Shown here: piece after piece, positions 8,424-9,273 of the stretch
Position numbering within the stretch: position 1 is the stretch's first letter
Layout: every line of letters begins with the position of its first letter
NCBI GenBank assembly: GCA_023458035.1
Contig: JAEXAX010000011.1
Span: 1-9,273, forward strand
DNA from: Bacillota bacterium
Lineage (GTDB): Bacteria > Bacillota > Clostridia > Lachnospirales > Lachnospiraceae
Direction of reading: 5' to 3'
Length of the DNA stretch: 9,273 nucleotides
Translations under genes and position numbers: made by a program
Notes under the pieces: generated by a model
The model's input: only the letters and a program-made list of their open reading frames with translations
Told to the model about the DNA's origin: nothing
The model's database searches: none

Positions 8424-8460
8424 GTCTACTTAACTTTAATGAGAGAAAGTAGACTTTTTT
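8424..8460 (+). terminator. Intrinsic terminator or attenuator between the two palindromes
   Basis: GTCTACTT (8424-8431) pairs perfectly with AAGTAGAC (8447-8454), with a 15-base loop and a T6 run at 8455-8460. It points along the plus strand but follows no gene: the hsd operon already has a terminator 146 bases upstream. It would stop read-through from hsd, or attenuate a short transcript started near palindrome copy 1. Confidence 0.75.
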
Positions 8461-8462
8461 GT

Positions 8463-8481
8463 GTTGAATAAGCTTCAACGG
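8463..8481. repeat. Palindromic operator-like site, copy 2
   Basis: GTTGAA-taagc-TTCAAC followed by GG is the second copy, 87 bases after the first. It ends 16 bases before the TGATATGAT promoter element and so covers the -35 area. A protein bound here could repress or activate the sigma-like gene. Confidence 0.5.
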
Positions 8482-8497
8482 GAAAAAATTATTACTT

Positions 8498-8506
8498 TGA
8501 TATGAT
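8498..8506 (+). promoter_or_regulatory. Extended -10 promoter of the leader/sigma-like gene unit
   Basis: TGATATGAT matches the extended -10 form TGnTATAAT with one difference. No good -35 box is present at normal spacing, as is common for extended -10 promoters or activator-dependent ones. Transcription would start at about 8513, giving a leader of roughly 140 bases before the small ORF at 8654. Confidence 0.45.
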
Positions 8507-8540
8507 TTAAAAGTAATAAAAGATTACAAAAACTAATTAC

Positions 8541-8647
8541 AGCTCCCTTCCAAGTTCATCAGCTGACGAGTTGATGCCGACAACGAAGAAGGGAAACCAA
8601 ATTAACTATATCAGCCTAGTCGGGTGGTTGATCTGAAATGAGGAGCT
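8541..8647 (+). ncRNA. Candidate structured leader RNA (cis-regulatory)
   Basis: Several helices fit together. AGCTCC (8541-8546) can pair with GGAGCT (8642-8647). CCCTTC (8545-8550) pairs with GAAGGG (8588-8593). GTTG (8570-8573) pairs with CAAC (8581-8584), or alternatively CATCA (8557-8561) with TGATG (8572-8576). ATCAGCC (8610-8616) pairs with GGTTGAT (8626-8632) with one G-U pair. The outer helix covers the GAGGAG ribosome-binding site of the leader ORF and competes at two bases with the second helix, a switch-like arrangement. The segment CTGACGA-GTTG-N7-CAAC-GAA (8563-8587) copies the hammerhead ribozyme core layout, but the rest of a hammerhead is not met. I do not recognise a known riboswitch class. 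Folding was done by eye. Confidence 0.4.
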
Positions 8648-8653
8648 CATTTT

Positions 8654-8764
8654 ATGATCAATTACAATAGGAAATTCCACTGGGTTCCTCATTTCCATTA
8701 TGGAAAGAGAGGGAACCAATCGTGGTTAAAAACAAAAAACAATTCTATATTCCGATGGAAGTAA
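8654..8764 (+). CDS. Short leader ORF (36 codons) overlapping the sigma-like gene
   Basis: The ATG at 8654 is preceded by GAGGAG (8640-8645) at 8 bases, a far better site than that of the next gene. The 36-residue product begins MINYNRKFHWVPHFHYGKRG, is basic and aromatic, and has no signal peptide or known domain. It overlaps the start of the sigma-like gene by 43 bases in another frame. Its codons run through the hairpin that masks the next gene's ribosome-binding site, so ribosomes translating it would open that hairpin. I infer a leader peptide for translational coupling. Alternatively it is the true N-terminus of the sigma-like protein cut off by a frameshift (NQSWLKTK in this frame against VVKNKKQF in the other). 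Confidence 0.5.
   Translation: MINYNRKFHWVPHFHYGKRGNQSWLKTKNNSIFRWK
8678..8719 (+). promoter_or_regulatory. Hairpin masking the ribosome-binding site of the sigma-like gene
   Basis: TTTCCA (8692-8697) and TGGAAA (8701-8706) pair across a 3-base loop. Outside them GGTTCC-TC (8683-8690) pairs with GAGGGAACC (8709-8717), leaving one bulged G. The only purine-rich ribosome-binding candidate of the gene at 8722, AGAGAGGGA (about 8706-8713), is inside the 3' arm. Initiation at 8722 should therefore be weak unless the hairpin is opened. Confidence 0.5.
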
Positions 8765-9240
8765 ATACTGCAGAAGACAAAGCGTTCATCTATGCAAATG
8801 GCTATACACCAGATGATGTCGTTTGGTGGCGTATAGGCAATATCGCTAAACGAGTAGTACTTATTCCTTGTACAGAGGAACAGTACCGTGCATATATGCG
8901 TCCCATTTGGAGTGAGATGAAGCAAGAAGAACGCAAGAAAAAGCACTTTGAAGAACTCGGTATGACACAAATATCAGTGGAACATATCAAAGAAGAGTAT
9001 GACTTAGATATTGCCGACACAGCCAGTTTAGAACAAGAAGTTATGAAACAAGAACTACTCGCTGAGTTGAAGGTTGAGCTCGCAAAATTAACAAAACTCG
9101 ACCAAAAGATTATGGAGCTTTTCCAAGAAGGGTATTCAGAATTGGCTATTGGTAAGGCAATTGGAATGAGTCAAAAAGGAGTTAATAAACGAAAAAATAA
9201 AGTTATTAACAATTTAAAACTACATTTTTTAGAAAAATAG
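8722..9240 (+). CDS. Sigma-70 region-4-like DNA-binding protein of mobile-element type
   Basis: The product is 172 residues from a GTG at 8722. The C-terminal part (about 125-166) reads LDQKIMELFQEGYSELAIGKAIGMSQKGVNKRKNKVINNLK, the helix-turn-helix of sigma-70 region 4, which binds -35 elements. There is no region 2, so it is not a complete sigma factor. The middle (CTEEQYRAYMRPIWSEMKQEERKK) resembles the 'EEVYRAY.RP.W.E.K' segment of small sigma-like proteins that I know from integrative conjugative elements and phages of Bacillota. The N-terminal 50 residues (KKQFYIPMEVNTAEDKAF) are unassigned. The gene has the structured leader, promoter and palindromes described upstream. It is more GC-rich than the hsd genes: 27 of 60 bases at 8881-8940 against 12 of 60 at 7021-7080. 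Likely role: a regulator of element genes lying beyond the window. The start is uncertain because its ribosome-binding site is weak; an ATG at 8755 is the alternative. Confidence 0.75.
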   Translation: MVKNKKQFYIPMEVNTAEDKAFIYANGYTPDDVVWWRIGNIAKRVVLIPCTEEQYRAYMRPIWSEMKQEERKKKHFEELGMTQISVEHIKEEYDLDIADTASLEQEVMKQELLAELKVELAKLTKLDQKIMELFQEGYSELAIGKAIGMSQKGVNKRKNKVINNLKLHFLEK

Positions 9241-9273
9241 TACTTAAACCCATCATAAGTGTCCTATTACTTT

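Larger units (their letters stand above)
8193..8653. other. Gene-free intergenic region between hsdR and the sigma-like gene module
   Basis: There is no convincing gene on either strand in these 461 bases. They hold, in order, the hsd terminator, an AT-rich stretch (8279-8375) in which I see nothing definite, a palindrome, a second terminator, a second copy of the palindrome, an extended -10 promoter and a structured leader. Composition changes from very AT-rich to mixed at about 8540, which suggests a junction between modules of different origin. Confidence 0.6.

Noticed and set aside
8544..8594. Complete hammerhead self-cleaving ribozyme
   Set aside because: The CTGACGA and GAA core and stems II and III can be drawn, but the position that should be U before the cleavage base is C, and the 8552-8562 segment cannot form stem I. 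It is kept only as a hammerhead-like core inside a candidate leader RNA.
8698..9020. Minus-strand ORFs opposite the sigma-like gene
   Set aside because: They are shadows of the plus-strand gene, with no recognisable domain or ribosome-binding site.
1..9273. CRISPR array, tRNA or rRNA genes
   Set aside because: No regularly spaced direct repeats, cloverleaf-like segments or rRNA motifs were seen on reading through the window.

Overview
The window is AT-rich DNA from a low-GC Gram-positive bacterium (Bacillota). Ribosome-binding sites are strong (AGGAGGTGA ahead of hsdR, GGAGG ahead of three other genes), genes are tightly packed on the plus strand, and terminators are simple hairpins with T-tracts. 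The species cannot be named from this piece. The gene content, a restriction-modification island beside a sigma-like protein of a kind common in integrative elements and phages, suggests an accessory or mobile region. No integrase, transposase, tRNA or attachment site is visible.

Positions 41-8192 hold one operon. A small Phd/YefM-like protein comes first, followed by the type I restriction-modification genes hsdM (methylation), hsdS (specificity) and hsdR (nuclease/translocase). Gaps are 12-16 bases or short overlaps. A strong hairpin terminator at 8231-8278 closes the operon. Two things are unusual. The hsdM frame is broken near 1807-1810 by what looks like one missing T: the N-terminal piece keeps the whole methyltransferase domain, and the C-terminal extension continues in another frame up to hsdS. 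HsdR is 1313 residues, roughly 250-300 longer than common type I R subunits, and its extra C-terminus resembles the HTH-containing tail found on ImmA/IrrE-type mobile-element proteins.

Positions 8193-8653 carry no gene but are rich in signals. They hold the operon terminator, two copies of a 17-bp palindrome (GTTGAA-N5-TTCAACGG) flanking a second intrinsic terminator, an extended -10 promoter, and a leader that can fold into a compact multi-branched RNA (8541-8647). The closing helix of that RNA would cover the Shine-Dalgarno of a 36-codon leader ORF (8654-8764). This leader ORF overlaps the start of a sigma-70 region-4-like gene (8722-9240), whose own weak ribosome-binding site lies in another hairpin. 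The layout suggests stacked control: operator, attenuator, structured RNA and translational coupling. The sigma-like gene is visibly more GC-rich than the hsd operon, so the intergenic region is probably a boundary between modules of different origin.
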